Part shown: in pieces, positions 11,587 to 22,440 of the stretch
How positions within the stretch are numbered: position 1 is the stretch's first letter
Layout of the letters: every line of letters starts with the position of its first letter
Assembly (NCBI GenBank): GCA_030407085.1
Contig: CM059582.1
Location: forward strand, 66,587,501-66,651,500
Origin: Trichopria drosophilae
Taxonomy: Eukaryota > Arthropoda > Insecta > Hymenoptera > Diapriidae
Length of the DNA stretch: 64,000 nucleotides
Reading direction: 5' to 3'
Made by a program: the position numbers and the translations under genes
Notes under the pieces: model-generated
Database searches by the model: none
Told to the model about the DNA's origin: nothing
Seen by the model: the letters and a program-made list of their open reading frames with translations, nothing else

Positions 11587-11830
11587 CGCGCAATCCTTCC
11601 TACTCGAAGGTACACTCGGTACTCCTTAACGCGATCCTTCCTTCTCGAAGGCTCAAACGCGACTCTCCACGCGATCCTTCCTTCTCGAAGGCTCAAACGC
11701 GACTCTCCACGCGATCCTTCCTGCTTGAAAGTTGTAAAGCGACTCCCCACGCGATTCTTCCTGCTTGAAGGTTGTAAAGCGACTCCCCATGCGATCCTTC
11801 CTGCTTGAAGGTTGTAAAGCGACTCCCCGG
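11587..11830. repeat. 40-bp minisatellite, six copies
   Basis: Units start at about 11587, 11631, 11671, 11711, 11751 and 11791, each opening GCGATCCTTCCT. Two variants exist: units 2-3 continue TCTCGAAGGCTCAAACG, while units 4-6 continue GCTTGAAGGTTGTAAAG, so the array expanded from two founders. The open frames across it are repeat translations. Confidence 0.95.
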
Positions 11831-12824
11831 CGGCACTCTCCGCGGCCGCACATCTCCATGCGCCGTATCCGGCGGCGCTCGGGCATTTTCGGGGCCGTTC
11901 GTATCTGCGACGATCCTACTATCGATCGATTCGAATGATTGTATCACTCCGCGCTCTCGCGACCGCGGCATGACTCCTGGACAAACGACCCGTTACATGA
12001 TTCTCAGCTTTATTTATTGCTTAATATTTTATACATTTGCAAGATTATATAACCTATAAAAACTAGTATTTTTAAAATGCTAAAATACGGATTCTCTTAG
12101 ACATAATAAAATATTCATTTGGTACACGAGAATTTAATAGAATATCTTTTACTCGCTAATAAGTAAATGGTAAAAGATACTTTTCTCAGTGTGAATAATT
12201 GATTATTTCTTGAGCGAAACTCATTCCGCTATTTATATAAAAAATCACTTAACCGCCCATTAAGCACAGATTTTGAAAAAAGATTACTTTATGAGTTCTT
12301 GAATGTTTTACTTTTACAATAAATTTACGTATGTTAATTGTAAATTAAAGCATATACCAGTATTAGTAAATAAGTGCCCAGTAATCTGAAATGCATTCGA
12401 ATGTTGAAATGTAGATACAATTTGATTCATGAAAATTTTGATAATTTTGTAATTTTGAAACTCTGAACAATTTTAGAAAGGTCTTAAATTTAAAAATTTG
12501 TACCATATTTGTTAAAAAAAAAGAATTCTTATCTAACTTTTAATTTAATAACTAATCCGGATATTCGTTATATTTTCAAGCGTTCACAATGAATTATTCT
12601 AAAATTATGGTTTCATAAAAGTATTCAAGAAATATTCTTTTTTAATATTTAAACATTTGTTTTTACTTATTGGGCGGTGTTTGTAATGGGATACATTTTT
12701 TTAGTTTTTAGAATGAAAGCCACGTTGAAAATTCAAAAAACGCAAAATGGCTGATTTAATGTGGCTGGTAGTATATTGTTGCCAGTGTCGCGATTATGCA
12801 ATATCGTAATTTGCGAAAGTTGTG
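11831..12824. other. no supported gene
   Basis: GC-rich to about 11990, then AT-rich. No coding, RNA or repeat signal that I can support. Confidence 0.5.
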
Positions 12825-12961
12825 CGTGTGCGCGTGCGTGAGTGTGTGTGTGTGCGTGTGTGCGCGCGCGCGCGCGCGCGTGTGTGTGTGTGTGCACGCG
12901 CGTGTGCGTGTGTGTGCACGTGCGCGTGTGTGCGTGCGCGCGCGCGCGCGTGTGTGTGTGT
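12825..12961. repeat. GT/GC microsatellite, left of R1-clade element
   Basis: Long alternating GT/GC tract with CGCG runs. It ends exactly where the poly(A) tail of the minus-strand R1-clade element begins. Confidence 0.95.
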
Positions 12962-13980
12962 GGTTTTTTTTTTCTCCTGCCGGTGCCAGCAGGAGTGCGG
13001 GGCTCCCACCCGCTAAAACCACCTCCGCTCAGAATGTGATTCCCCCCTCGGAAACCGCCAGAAGGCATTACTTCGAGGGGGCAGTCTTTGCCTCAGTAGG
13101 CCCTCCGCCGATGTTTTGGCTCTTCAAGTCTGGGCGATGTTGTTGCCTCTTCCGTCTTCTTCTCTTCTGATGGCATTCAGCCTATCGATGATGGAGGTGG
13201 CGATGATGACCACCGCGTCCCATCCCTCCTGTGAGGCGAGCAGACATTCCCCAATGCCCTCAGGTGTTAGTGGTCCTTCTCCCGAGATCCGGAACTGTTC
13301 CCGTTCCGCTGCAAATCTCGGGCAGTGGAAGAGGACATGGGCCACGTCTTCGTCGAAACCAGGGCATGCCGCACGTTGATAAATGCGGAAACGATGTAAG
13401 TAGCTGCGAAAGCAGCCGTGCCCGGTGAGCACCTGGGTGAGATGAAAGGGGATGTATCCGTGTTGTCTGCCCGTCCACTTTGCTACATCTGGGATGACGC
13501 AGTGGGTCCACCGCCCCGATTCCGCTGAATCCCATCTTTTTTGCCACTCTTCTATAGTCCTCATGGACCATTTGTCGTGGTTCGGCTCCTGGTCGGCGAC
13601 ATCCTGCCTTATACACCTGCCTTCGCGGTGTACTGCTGCCCTCTTCATGGCAAGAAGGTCTATGGGAGGGAGTCCCGGGACCACCGAGAGAGCGATGTCC
13701 GATACAGAACGGTAGGCACGGGCCACTCTTAGGGCAGCTGTTCTATAATCCTGCCGGCAGGTGGCTCCGTAGCTCTTATGGATGTTCATGGCATCAGCCC
13801 TGATCGGTGCCCCGTAAAGAATAACGGAGCTTACTACCGATGAAAGGAGGGACCGTCGCAGCTGTTTCGGCCCCCCCATATTGGGCATGATGCTGGAGAG
13901 CGTACGAGCCACTTTAGAAGCCTTTGCGCTTGCGTTCATCAGGTGTTGTTTGAACGACAGCCGCGCATCTAGAGTGACTC
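12962..13980 (-). mobile_element. R1-clade non-LTR retrotransposon, 5'-truncated
   Basis: The minus strand ends in a ~10-nt poly(A) at 12962-12971, and the element body is bounded on both sides by GT/CA microsatellite. It keeps the last ~0.8 kb of ORF2 and a short GC-rich 3' UTR. R1-clade families such as Mino and Waldo are known to insert in AC-type microsatellites; the double flanking here fits that habit. The ORF2 open frame is still long, so insertion is relatively young. Confidence 0.8.
13124..13939 (-). pseudogene. R1-clade ORF2 C terminus
   Basis: Open frame of 271 residues beginning in the post-RT region (LSSVVSSVILYGAPIRADAM, the conserved SVxLYGAPxW-like block), then AYRSVSDIALSVVPGLPPIDLLA, LTGHGCFRSYLHRF and CPGFDEDVAHVLFHCPRF. 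The last is the R1-type cysteine-histidine motif, but the first cysteine (normally CPYC) is missing. R1-clade ORF2 proteins carry an endonuclease and RT upstream, both absent here through truncation. Confidence 0.85.
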
Positions 13981-14051
13981 CGTGTGTGTGTGTGTGTGGG
14001 TGTGGGTGGGTGTGGGTATGGGTGTGGGTGGGTGCGTGCGTGCGTGCGTGC

Positions 14052-14106
<55 letters not shown>
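13981..14106. repeat. GT microsatellite, right of R1-clade element
   Basis: GTGGG/GTGC variants followed by a long pure GT run. It abuts the truncated 3' end of Gypsy-A. Confidence 0.95.
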
Positions 14107-14107
<1 letters not shown>

Positions 14108-14144
14108 ATATCCTGCCTTATTGCAAAGGTTTTAAAAAAGTTCA

Positions 14145-15248
14145 CTAAATGGATTGAAAATTTACATAATAAACGAAAGAGGCACTTTTATTGAAACTGC
14201 AATTGTCGTATGGTATATAAGGTATGTCGTATATTTGAGTGATATTCTCTGTTGCTGGATGGTAATTTTCTATGGTTGCGAAGTTGAATCGTACTCGTTG
14301 GAAATGGTTTTCGTTATTTTCTTCCTGGGTTTGTTCCATGAGTTTATATCCGTTGTGTTTTATTCTTTGTAGTGGAGGTTTTTGTGTCGTAGAAGAGTTG
14401 TGTCCTTTGTTGGTTATTTGAATTGCTTCGTCTTGGTTGAATTTGATGTATGTTCTGTCATCCGTATTGTTTTTATGGTGTTTGCATATTTTTATTGTTA
14501 TAATGATTAATAATATTGTAACTCATATGCTGTAAATTCCGATAATTCCTGTCCCAATTATTATTCTATGTTCGTAAATTATTTCTTCTACATTTGAGTT
14601 TGTGGTGGTTGGTTTAATATTACTCTTGTTTTGAATGTTAGTTTCATCTGTTATTTCATTGTGGTCAATATCTTTTCTTACAGGTGATAACGTGGTTGGA
14701 GTTTTTGGGGTTGCTGATGCTATCTTTGATTTGTTTGATGTTGTCCATGTGAATTTTTTTGGTATCGATAGTGGTGGGTACGAAACAGATGTTTTACAGG
14801 TGTCGTGTATGTATTCTGCTGCAAATAAATCTACTGAGGTTTTTCGTCCGTTTGTAAGTCCTAACACAATGATTATATTTTCGGGTGTTAAAATTTCAGA
14901 TTTATAACTTCTTGTCGTTATATCGATTTTTCCTGATGTTGTAAAAAATTATTTGCTATTGCAAATGTCTCTCGTTGCTACTTTGTGTGTGTGTTCTATT
15001 GTTCCACCATTGGTTTCTATTCCTCCTATCTTGACAAAAAATCTGTGTGCTTCTTTTTCATTTATAATTCTCCAGCATGGCTTGGCACTTAGTTCATACG
15101 GTAATAATTCTAGTTCTGAGATTAATTTGTTGTTTTGACATTTTGTATGGTTTGCTATATGCCATTCTGAGCATTCATGGACTATCGTATTGTTATTTGC
15201 TCTAACTGTATATACTATCGCAAGAATTGTTATTATTTTGGTTATCAT
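14145..15248 (-). pseudogene. second membrane glycoprotein-like ORF of Gypsy-A
   Basis: It begins with a signal-peptide-like segment (MITKIITILAIVYTVRA), then a cysteine-containing ectodomain with N-x-S/T sites. A Thr/Ser/Pro-rich stalk (about 14720-14600) and a hydrophobic segment near 14545-14490 follow, ending in a basic and polar tail at 14145. Two in-frame stops (about 14946 and 14533, the latter inside the membrane segment) break it. The layout is that of a type I membrane protein. I recognise no family. It lies just downstream of the env gene in the same orientation, so it may be a second surface protein of the element or a captured gene. Confidence 0.5.
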
Positions 15249-15287
15249 TTTATTATCTCTTTTTGTTCTCTTTTCGTTTTTCTTTAT

Positions 15288-17280
15288 TTATTTTTTTTGT
15301 TTGATTTTTGTAAAGAATTTTGGCGCGAAAGGCTGTGATTCATGGTCTAAAGATGTTTGTGGTTTTTGGTCAGTTTGTATTTCTTCCAACTCAATTTGTT
15401 GATATCCAATATTGTTATGGTTTTCAGAATTATTCTTTGAGTTAGTGTTTTTACCGGCGACGTGTAATAGTAAATGTGTTACTGAGTCCCATATTGCGCC
15501 TAATAGAAAAATAGACCATTCGTAAGCTGTGTGTAGTGAGTATCCGTGGATTACCGTGTCTATTACAGCTTTCAAAAGTTTTATGATGAGTAGTATACCT
15601 ATAATTCCTGCTGTAGTTGTGCCGAAAATCATAAGATTTCTCCACATTTTTTCGCCAGCTGTTTTCAACATTTTCCCAATTGTGTTTTCGTCTAGCATAT
15701 TTGTTATAGATGTGCCTTGATAATTTGTTATTTGTCCTGTCATCCCTCTCGCTACTGTGTTTAATACAGCCGGTTTTTCTGCTGGGAACATTATGTGTTC
15801 TTTTTGGTTTTCTAAGGTCGTCCTGGCTATAGATTCCGTTTGTTGCTAAGTTCTCAAGGTTTACATATGTCCATGTTTGTTTCGTAAGTGGTTTTAATTC
15901 GTCGGGTTTCTTTGATTCTACTGGATTGGGGAGAAGCTTATACCAGACGTTATTTACAGAGTACATTGGTGGCACCAAACTGTTGCAACTAATTTGTGTT
16001 CCTTTATTTATTAAAATTATTGTTTTGGGAGTCATGAAGATGGATTGTTCCTGGTATTTGATTGGTAAGTGAGAATAACATTCATCGGTTCTTCTTATGC
16101 TAACTTCTACTGGGATGCATTTCATTATGTATGCGACTTCTCCAGCCGCTATTGCCATGTTTTTTCATGTTGCAAATTCGTCTGGTGATTGGGTTGCTAG
16201 TGACAATGAATTTCTCAATACTTGTTTTTCTAATTCGCATCTTTGTGTCAGAACATCGTAATAAAGTGTTTTATTTAGGATCGTAAGTGGTTTTCGACGT
16301 AAACAAATTTCCAGTTGACATATGTGAAGATATCTAAATTTACTGTTTTAACATGATGCTTTTTGAAGCTTGCGCCATTTTTATTTTCTAATATTAAAAG
16401 TTTCGGGTGCTCAGTAAGAGAAAGTTCGTAACCGCAAGTATTTTTCTTTCCTTTTAAAGTTAGTGCGAATGTTATTTCGTCTGTTGTGAGTGAGTATATT
16501 ACTTTTTTGTCTTCGTGGTATATTTTGTCTATTGAACCTTCGTATAATACATCATACTTGTATGATTCGCAAAAATCTTTTGGCATTATGTTCCAGATTG
16601 TGCTTCCTCTTTCGAGATCTAAGCAATTACAGTCTGTTATAGGGTATGAGATTCCTGATCTTAAGTGAATTCTATTTTCGTTTAAATTAACTCTCGCTTT
16701 ATATTTTTGGATTAAAATCTTTGCCGTTCCCTGTACTACAACGTTACTCCACGAACCATATGTGTCTGAGTATTCTACACCTTTGCACGTGCCGTCGTCT
16801 TGGATTGTTCCGGCCATTGTTAGGCTGAATGTTTGAATATAGTTTGCTTTTACACAATTTATTATATTTGTATTTATAGTTATAGTTCCTGATCGGTGCA
16901 AGTGTTCGCAATCTTCTCTAGATACTTCTTTTACGTAATTTGCTATTCCGTTTGCAACAGATGAAATATGTGAATGCATGCCGCAATAATAGCTCGGCAA
17001 TAATTACTCTATATATATCTATTTTGCATTGTATTACTTCTGTTTCTTCATATTCTTTAATTTGTAAAAGTTGAGCTTTGGTTTTTACAATGTTTAAGTG
17101 TTTCCTTTCTATTTCACATTCTTGTATTTTTAGTAGCGATATTGTCGATATGTTTGAATTTTTCGCTCCACAATCAAATGCTATGAATGCAGTTGCACAG
17201 ATTGCATATGTTAAAATCCTCAGTATCTTCATATAATCCATTGTTGTATCTATTTTGCAGTTTATTCTTGAGGTTTGCAA
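15288..17280 (-). pseudogene. env: chuvirus-like class III envelope glycoprotein, broken
   Basis: Three frames make up one glycoprotein relic. The N-terminal frame (17280-16918) has a signal-like hydrophobic stretch (ILTYAICATAFIAF). The middle (17000-16275) has DDGTCKGVEYSDTYGSWSNV, CGYELSLTEHPKLLI and many cysteines. The C-terminal frame (15791-15288) has ARGMTG, a membrane segment (TTAGIIGILLIIKLL) and HGYSLHTAYEWSIFLLGAIW. This order and these motifs recall glycoproteins of chuviruses and relatives (class III, gB-like fusion proteins) that arthropod LTR elements have acquired. Its role would be cell entry; frameshifts near 16990, 16200 and 15790 disable it. Confidence 0.75.
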
Positions 17281-17370
17281 ATTTTGTTTGCTTATTTTCT
17301 TTTCTCTGTTTGGAGAAGATTATTACTTATTTATTGTTTTATGTCATGAACAAAAATGAGGATAATTTGT

Positions 17371-18135
17371 CTATTTATTATTTCTTATTTTGGAAATTTT
17401 AAGCCTATTTGAGTGTACAATTCTTTCCTCATTTTTTGTTTTAATTTTAACGTTTTTATTTTCAAACACTTGTAAAACTTCGAAATGACCTTGATATTCA
17501 TCATCTAGTTTACTGGTTTTATGATTTTTTTGTAAAAATACTAAATTTCCTATTTCCAATTTTAGTGGATTTATTTTTCTGTCATAATAATATTTTCATT
17601 TTGTTTTTGCAGATATTTGATTTTTTCTTGCGTGTTCTTGTGTGTCATATAATTTGGTAGCTAATTGTTGAATGTAGTCGCTGTACGTTATTTGGGTAGT
17701 ATCTTTTATAGCTTTTTGAGACGGTAATTTGGCTATTCTTCCAAACATTTATTCAAATGGGGTATATTTTGTTCCTTCATGGATACTAGTATTGTACGAG
17801 AAAGTTGCGAGTTCTACCCATTTATCCCAATCTGTGTATTTATTTGAAAAATGTGTAATGTATTCTTTGATTACGTGGTATGAACGTTCGAGCGACCCAT
17901 TAGATTGTGGATGAAATGCTGTAGTTTTTGTATTTTTGATGTTAAAAATTTGATTCATAACTTTGCTTAAGAAATTTTTGCCTTGATCAGTTAGTATTTT
18001 TTTTTTGGTGAACCAAACGTACAAATTAACCGTTTTACTAATGCTTCGGCGATATCTGAAGATGTTGCTTTTGTTAGTGGAATCGCTATCAAATATTTCG
18101 TTAATTATCTTGAATAGTTAGTATATTTTCATAGC
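17371..18135 (-). pseudogene. Gypsy-A integrase, catalytic and C-terminal part
   Basis: From 18130 leftward: a frame-shifted strand with LTIQD, then KKILTDQGKNFLSKVMN (second catalytic aspartate) and TTAFHPQSNGSLERSYHVIKEY (catalytic glutamate) up to YNTSIHEGTKYTPFE. A separate frame (17559-17371) gives MEIGNLVFLQKNHKT...YQGHFEVLQVFENKNVKI, the GPY/F-like C-terminal domain. The enzyme inserts element cDNA into the genome. The N-terminal half lies beyond the 18150-19486 insertion. Confidence 0.85.
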
Positions 18136-18149
18136 CGTCTTCTGTTTTA

Positions 18150-19486
18150 CTTCGACCCAGACCATAGGTCAGGCGAAGTATTGAATTTGGTCAGTTCTCG
18201 CCAAAAAATTACCCTATAGTTTTTCATCAAATGTCGACGTTTCAGGTCCTAAGGAACCCAAAGCAACAATAAAAAAATTGGTGTCCGTTAGGTTGTACGT
18301 CCGTACGTCCGTCCGTGGGCAACATTTTGTATACGCGATATCTCGCGAATGGAATGACGAATTTAAAAAGTACAAACGGATTTGGGTTTCTCTTGGCTAA
18401 ACTTAGATCTGATTAGTTTTTGGAGACAATGCATACTAGATTATGGGGACGTTTAACAAAAAAGCGCTCAAAAAACACGTTTTTTCCATTTTTTAACAAA
18501 AAATACAAATCTTACAAAAAAATGTTTCAAACAAAAAATATAGAACATCGAAATCTCTACAAAATTTTGTTGTTGTATCTATTTCTTCGTAAAATCAACG
18601 ATAATGCCGTAAAAAGCAAATTAACATGAAATAAACATAAATTGTACATACACATATACAATGTATATGTATGTATATTATATACATTACATGAAAAACA
18701 GAGACACAGAGGAAGCAAGGGAGTGAGGCGGGTATCGGGGGGGGGGGGGGCTAACTTTAAAAATTTGATAAAATTTTATTTTAGTGCTCATTTATCAGTG
18801 CTTCGGCTGGCCTGCGGTCGGGGTCGCAGTTTTGAAAATGCTCATTTTCAATTTTACTATAGGGTGATTATGCCAATGAATGGACGATTTTCTACATATC
18901 TCTATTTCTTATGAATGTATGATGCACAACATGCAACAAAATACATATTTTTATGTTCTTTGAACATTCAAAACAATATTTACAGTACTATTGATCTTCC
19001 AGTGTTTACTATTTTGTAAAATCAAAGCAAAGTTTTAAAGCCATCCAAAACTGGTACTGAAAACGTCCCATTTGATTTAACCCGTCTATTCATTGGGGTT
19101 TAGCGGATTTTTTTACAAACGTATGAAGACGAGGTTAATAATTAAATAAAATCAAAGGTTGAACTACACGGTCATAAAGAGCAGAGTCTAACGATTCTAA
19201 TGGTGGTATCATAATTAAATTTTCATAAAAGAATTCAAAAGTTACAATCGATCAAAGTGTGAAAAATGCTTAATCGTCCATTCATTGGCATATTCACCCT
19301 ATTTAAGGAACAAGATATTGTTACAATATATGTATAGAAATTACTCGAACCTAACGATGCTAGAACTACCCTGTGCCGCTTTCTTTCCTGGCAGTGTTAA
19401 AATGGGAATATTCCCGAAAGCATCAGCCTTTCGTCAGGGAACTGCAATACGAATTTAACCAAAATTGTAGGCACCCGGGTCGAAGG
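18150..19486. mobile_element. 1.34-kb TIR element inside Gypsy-A integrase
   Basis: The inserted segment begins CTTCGACCC and ends with its complement GGGTCGAAG, with weaker similarity for about 50 bp inward (TTTGGTC/GACCAAA-like blocks). It separates the integrase strand carrying the first catalytic aspartate from the LTIQD strand. It codes for nothing recognisable, has a run of 12 G at 18739-18750, and contains a second inverted-repeat unit. No target duplication is evident, so the ends are approximate. Confidence 0.6.
18858..19303. mobile_element. nested MITE with 30-bp inverted repeats
   Basis: TATAGGGTGATTATGCCAAT at 18858 and its near-perfect inverse ending at about 19302 extend for ~32 bp (through ATGAATGGACGATT). 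A third partial copy of the motif (CTATTCATTGG) lies at about 19085. Non-coding, AT-rich interior. Inserted within the 1.34-kb TIR element. Confidence 0.7.
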
Positions 19487-19850
19487 CATCTGGTTATTAT
19501 TTGGAATTACTATATCCATTGCTATTTTCACCATTGCTTGTTCAGGAATATCTGATATAATCATTGGTTGTTTAGTTTTTACTCTGGTTAATTTTTTTAG
19601 TTGGCAAGATTTGCAAAATATCGTTGTTTTATTCTTTTATGTCCTCCTATTGGTGTTGAGTGTAATTCCCTTATTATTCCTGGTCGATCTTTGATGTCTG
19701 CATGTATTATGTTTCCATTGCATATTATTATTTTTGTATTCGAGTCTTTGAATTGTTTTTCGATTATTTTTATGATAGTTTCCCAATTAATTCCTTTTAT
19801 CTCATTCTTTGATTATTGATATGCAAATTGTGGATAATTGCAGTAAATTG
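19487..19850 (-). pseudogene. Gypsy-A integrase, zinc-binding N-terminal part
   Basis: On the minus strand the frame reads RELHSTPIGGHKRIKQRYF, the H-x-H half of the HHCC domain. It continues through LTRVKTKQPMIISDIPEQAM to AMDIVIP, which holds the first catalytic aspartate, and stops at the insertion edge at 19486. The CC half of the zinc domain is not clear. Confidence 0.75.
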
Positions 19851-19920
19851 ACTTTGTTTTGGATGGACGTCTTGCGTTATTATATTGCCATTTTCGTCTA
19901 TATAATCAATTTTATCAAAA

Positions 19921-20691
19921 TCAACTTGGTGATTTTTTTTGTGGTCTGCCTCGTTTTCTACATGGTTGTGCATTGTTGGTGGGTAATCTTTTCGTCTTTG
20001 TGTTTATAATATCTATTCTATCTGGTGGTCTTGTATTTCGTGTACTTCTCCGTAGTGATTGTTTATTATTTATTTCTATTTGTGCAGCAGTTGTAATTTG
20101 TTTAGATTTTAATAGTAACTCTTCTTTTCTAAAAGGTATTGCATCGTTAGTTTCTATTTTTATATTTCCGTTATCCCGTTGCTTGTTATATGTTTCGTAT
20201 TTCGTATTTTGTGTATAGCAATCTTCTATTGTATGATTGAGTTTATTGCATTTGGTACAAAATGGTATTGCTTTAGAAAGGTTGTATTTAGGCCCGTTGT
20301 AATTTGTTTTAATGATTGCCTTTAGTAATGTTAACTTGTAAATTGAGTTGTGAGGTAGCATATGTTTCTGAATATTGGGTTTGTTTATAATTTCGTCACT
20401 TTTTATGAATGTAATGTAAGGTAATATAGTTTCTGATAATGGTTTTTCGTAGTTGAAAAAGTCGTAGTCGTGGTTTTGCTTCTTGTATCCTAATCCTTTT
20501 TTATCTGTTTGGCTTTTAACTGATACTGGTTTTCTTATTCCTTGATTATATTTACCTATTCTTGTACCTTTCCATCCCATTCTTTGCATTATATTTGTAG
20601 CGATAATACTGAGATTTGTTTGTTGTTCTACACCTTCTACTTGATTTATTCCAACTGGGTTTCTTGATAAAGCGTCTGCATTTGTATTCAA
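19921..20691 (-). pseudogene. Gypsy-A RNase H end with G-patch, zinc knuckle and AT-hook
   Basis: The 256-residue frame opens with NADALSRNP, the conserved end of Ty3/Gypsy RNase H. Residues 33-69 match a G-patch (IMQRMGWKG, IGKYNQGI, KKGLGY), with one conserved glycine replaced by arginine. Residues 145-158 form a CCHC knuckle (CTKCNKLNHTIEDC), and residues 245-253 form an AT-hook-like RKRGRPQKK. G-patches bind nucleic acid or helicases and occur at the protease end of betaretroviruses; here the module lies between RNase H and integrase. The frame ends at a stop just before a frameshift into the integrase. Confidence 0.75.
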
Positions 20692-21122
20692 TGTTCAAGA
20701 TTTATGTTTTACATTGAACTCATATTCTAATAGATTATACATCCATTTTGCTACTCTCGAATTAGGGTCCTTTTATGGTTTTAAAAGACATAAGAGGTTT
20801 ATGGTCTGTATATACTGTAAATTGACGACGGCAAACATAAGGTCTAAAATGACGGATTGCGTAATATATGGATAGTGCTTCCTTGTCATAAGTTGCGTAT
20901 TTTTTTTCGTAATCATTTAGAACTCTAGATGTATAAGCTATTGGTCTATGTTTTCCTACTTCCCTTTGAGATAAAACTCCACCTATTGCAAATCCTGATG
21001 CATCTGTTGCTATGATAAAGGGTTTATTAAAATCTGGATATTGTAAAACGGGAGCGTTGCATACCTTTTCGCGAAGTGTTTCGAATGCGTTTATTTCACC
21101 TTTTTCCCATATGAACGGTACA
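20692..21122 (-). pseudogene. Gypsy-A RNase H domain
   Basis: Minus-strand translation shows TDASGFAIGGVLSQ (catalytic aspartate), RPIAYTSRVLNDYEKKYAT, KEALSIYYAIRHFRPY (glutamate) and YTDHKPL, all typical of Ty3/Gypsy RNase H. One or more frameshifts between 20700 and 20780 separate it from NADALSR. It would degrade the RNA strand during reverse transcription. Confidence 0.85.
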
Positions 21123-21932
21123 TTATTTTTTAAAAGGTTGAATAAAGGTTTTGCAATCCCCGAAAAATTTGATATAAATCATCTGTAATATCCTGCCTAA
21201 GCCTAAAAATTGTCTTATGTTTTTTTGATTTTTAGGTGTTGGGCATTTTTTTACGTAGCTGATTTCATTAGGATCTGGTTTTAATCCGTTTTCTCCAATG
21301 ATGGGCCCTAAGTAGCAGACTTCTTTTCTAAAGAATTCGCATTTGTCGGGTTGTAATTTTAAGTTAGTTTCTCTTAATTTGTTCATTAATTTTACGCATT
21401 TAATCGAATGTTCTCTTAGTGAGGATGAGTAAATAACGATGTCATCAAGGTAAACGAAAAGTTCGTTGCCTTGCAAACCTAATAATACTATATCAATTAG
21501 CCTTTGAAATGTAGCTCGTGCGTTTTTTAGACCAAACGGCATTCTATCGAACTCGTAATGCCCATGTGGCGTAGAAAATGCTGTTTTGTGTGAATCGTTT
21601 TCGTCCATTTTAATTTGGAGAAAACCAGAAGCTAGATCGAATACTGAAAAATACTTAGGACCGCCTAATTGGTCTAAAATGTCAACAATGTTAGGATTTG
21701 GGTAGGAATCTCCGATTGATATGTCATTCAATTTTCTAAAGTCAAGTACCATTCTCCATCTCTTATTTCCTTGACTGTCGGCTTTCTTTGGTACTATCCA
21801 TGTTGGGGTATTATAGGGTGAATTTGAAGGTTTTATTATTCCTATATACAATTGTTCTTTAACTTGTTTATTTATTTCTGTTTTGTGAATTGGTGGAAAT
21901 CTATACTGTTCAGTATTGACTAGGATGTCTAA
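21123..21932 (-). pseudogene. Gypsy-A reverse transcriptase
   Basis: A long open frame with the seven RT blocks: IIKPSNSPYNTPTWIVPKK, WRMVLDFRKLN, FSVFDLASGFLQI (catalytic D), RMPFGLKNARATFQRL, VYLDDIVIYS (YxDD), LKLQPDKCEF and FLGLG. Family placement: errantivirus/17.6-like Ty3/Gypsy. The frame extends a further ~27 residues upstream (TEQYRFPPIHK) and stops abruptly at about 21932, where the 12.4-kb foldback begins. The catalytic aspartates are intact. Confidence 0.9.
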
Positions 21933-21934
21933 AA

Positions 21935-22440
21935 ATACTACATAAAGTAGTTAAAAAGCAATAAAATTTAAAAAAAAAAAACAGTTAATGGAGTAATAAG
22001 TATGCAAATATATCCACATTTGATTCATGTTTGATATAGGAATGTAGTAATTTGGGGATATGTTTTTGTTTAAGAACCTGACAGACCATCACATCTGGCT
22101 GCTTCAGCGTTTAATAGCTGAAGGAACCATCTGAACGTTTGGCATTCAGGAATTGTGCCAGAAGACGGCTTCACCAGGTTACAGTCAGGTTAGTTCCTCA
22201 ATTAGTTATTTCAATATATGATTAAAAAGAATGTGATTCTTGGTGGGTGCTTTATCTGTTCAGCACCCAGGAAGCAGATCAGAAACAACCAGGGAGAGAA
22301 TGAATCTGCAGAGAGTGCCCGGACAACGTAGTCGACTACATCAATCTCCACAAGAAGAAAAAGTTCCAGTAGTGACGACAAGTGACATGTGAGGCGATAA
22401 TAAATTTGTGAAAAGACTATGTAAGTAAATTTGACATTTT
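21935..22440. repeat. outer inverted arm, left
   Basis: Pairs with 33850-34345. It contains a hairpin around GGGTGC-TTTATCTGTTCA-GCACCC near 22237-22270 and ends in TGTAAGTAAATTTGACATT, which leads into the tandem array. Several small indels separate the arms, so they are no longer identical. Confidence 0.85.

Noticed and set aside
11225..11971. Overlapping Arg-rich frames
   Set aside because: They follow the 31-bp and 40-bp minisatellites; frame content repeats with the unit.
12733..13068. Arg/Ala/His and Cys/Val-rich frames
   Set aside because: Translation of the GT/GC microsatellite on either strand.
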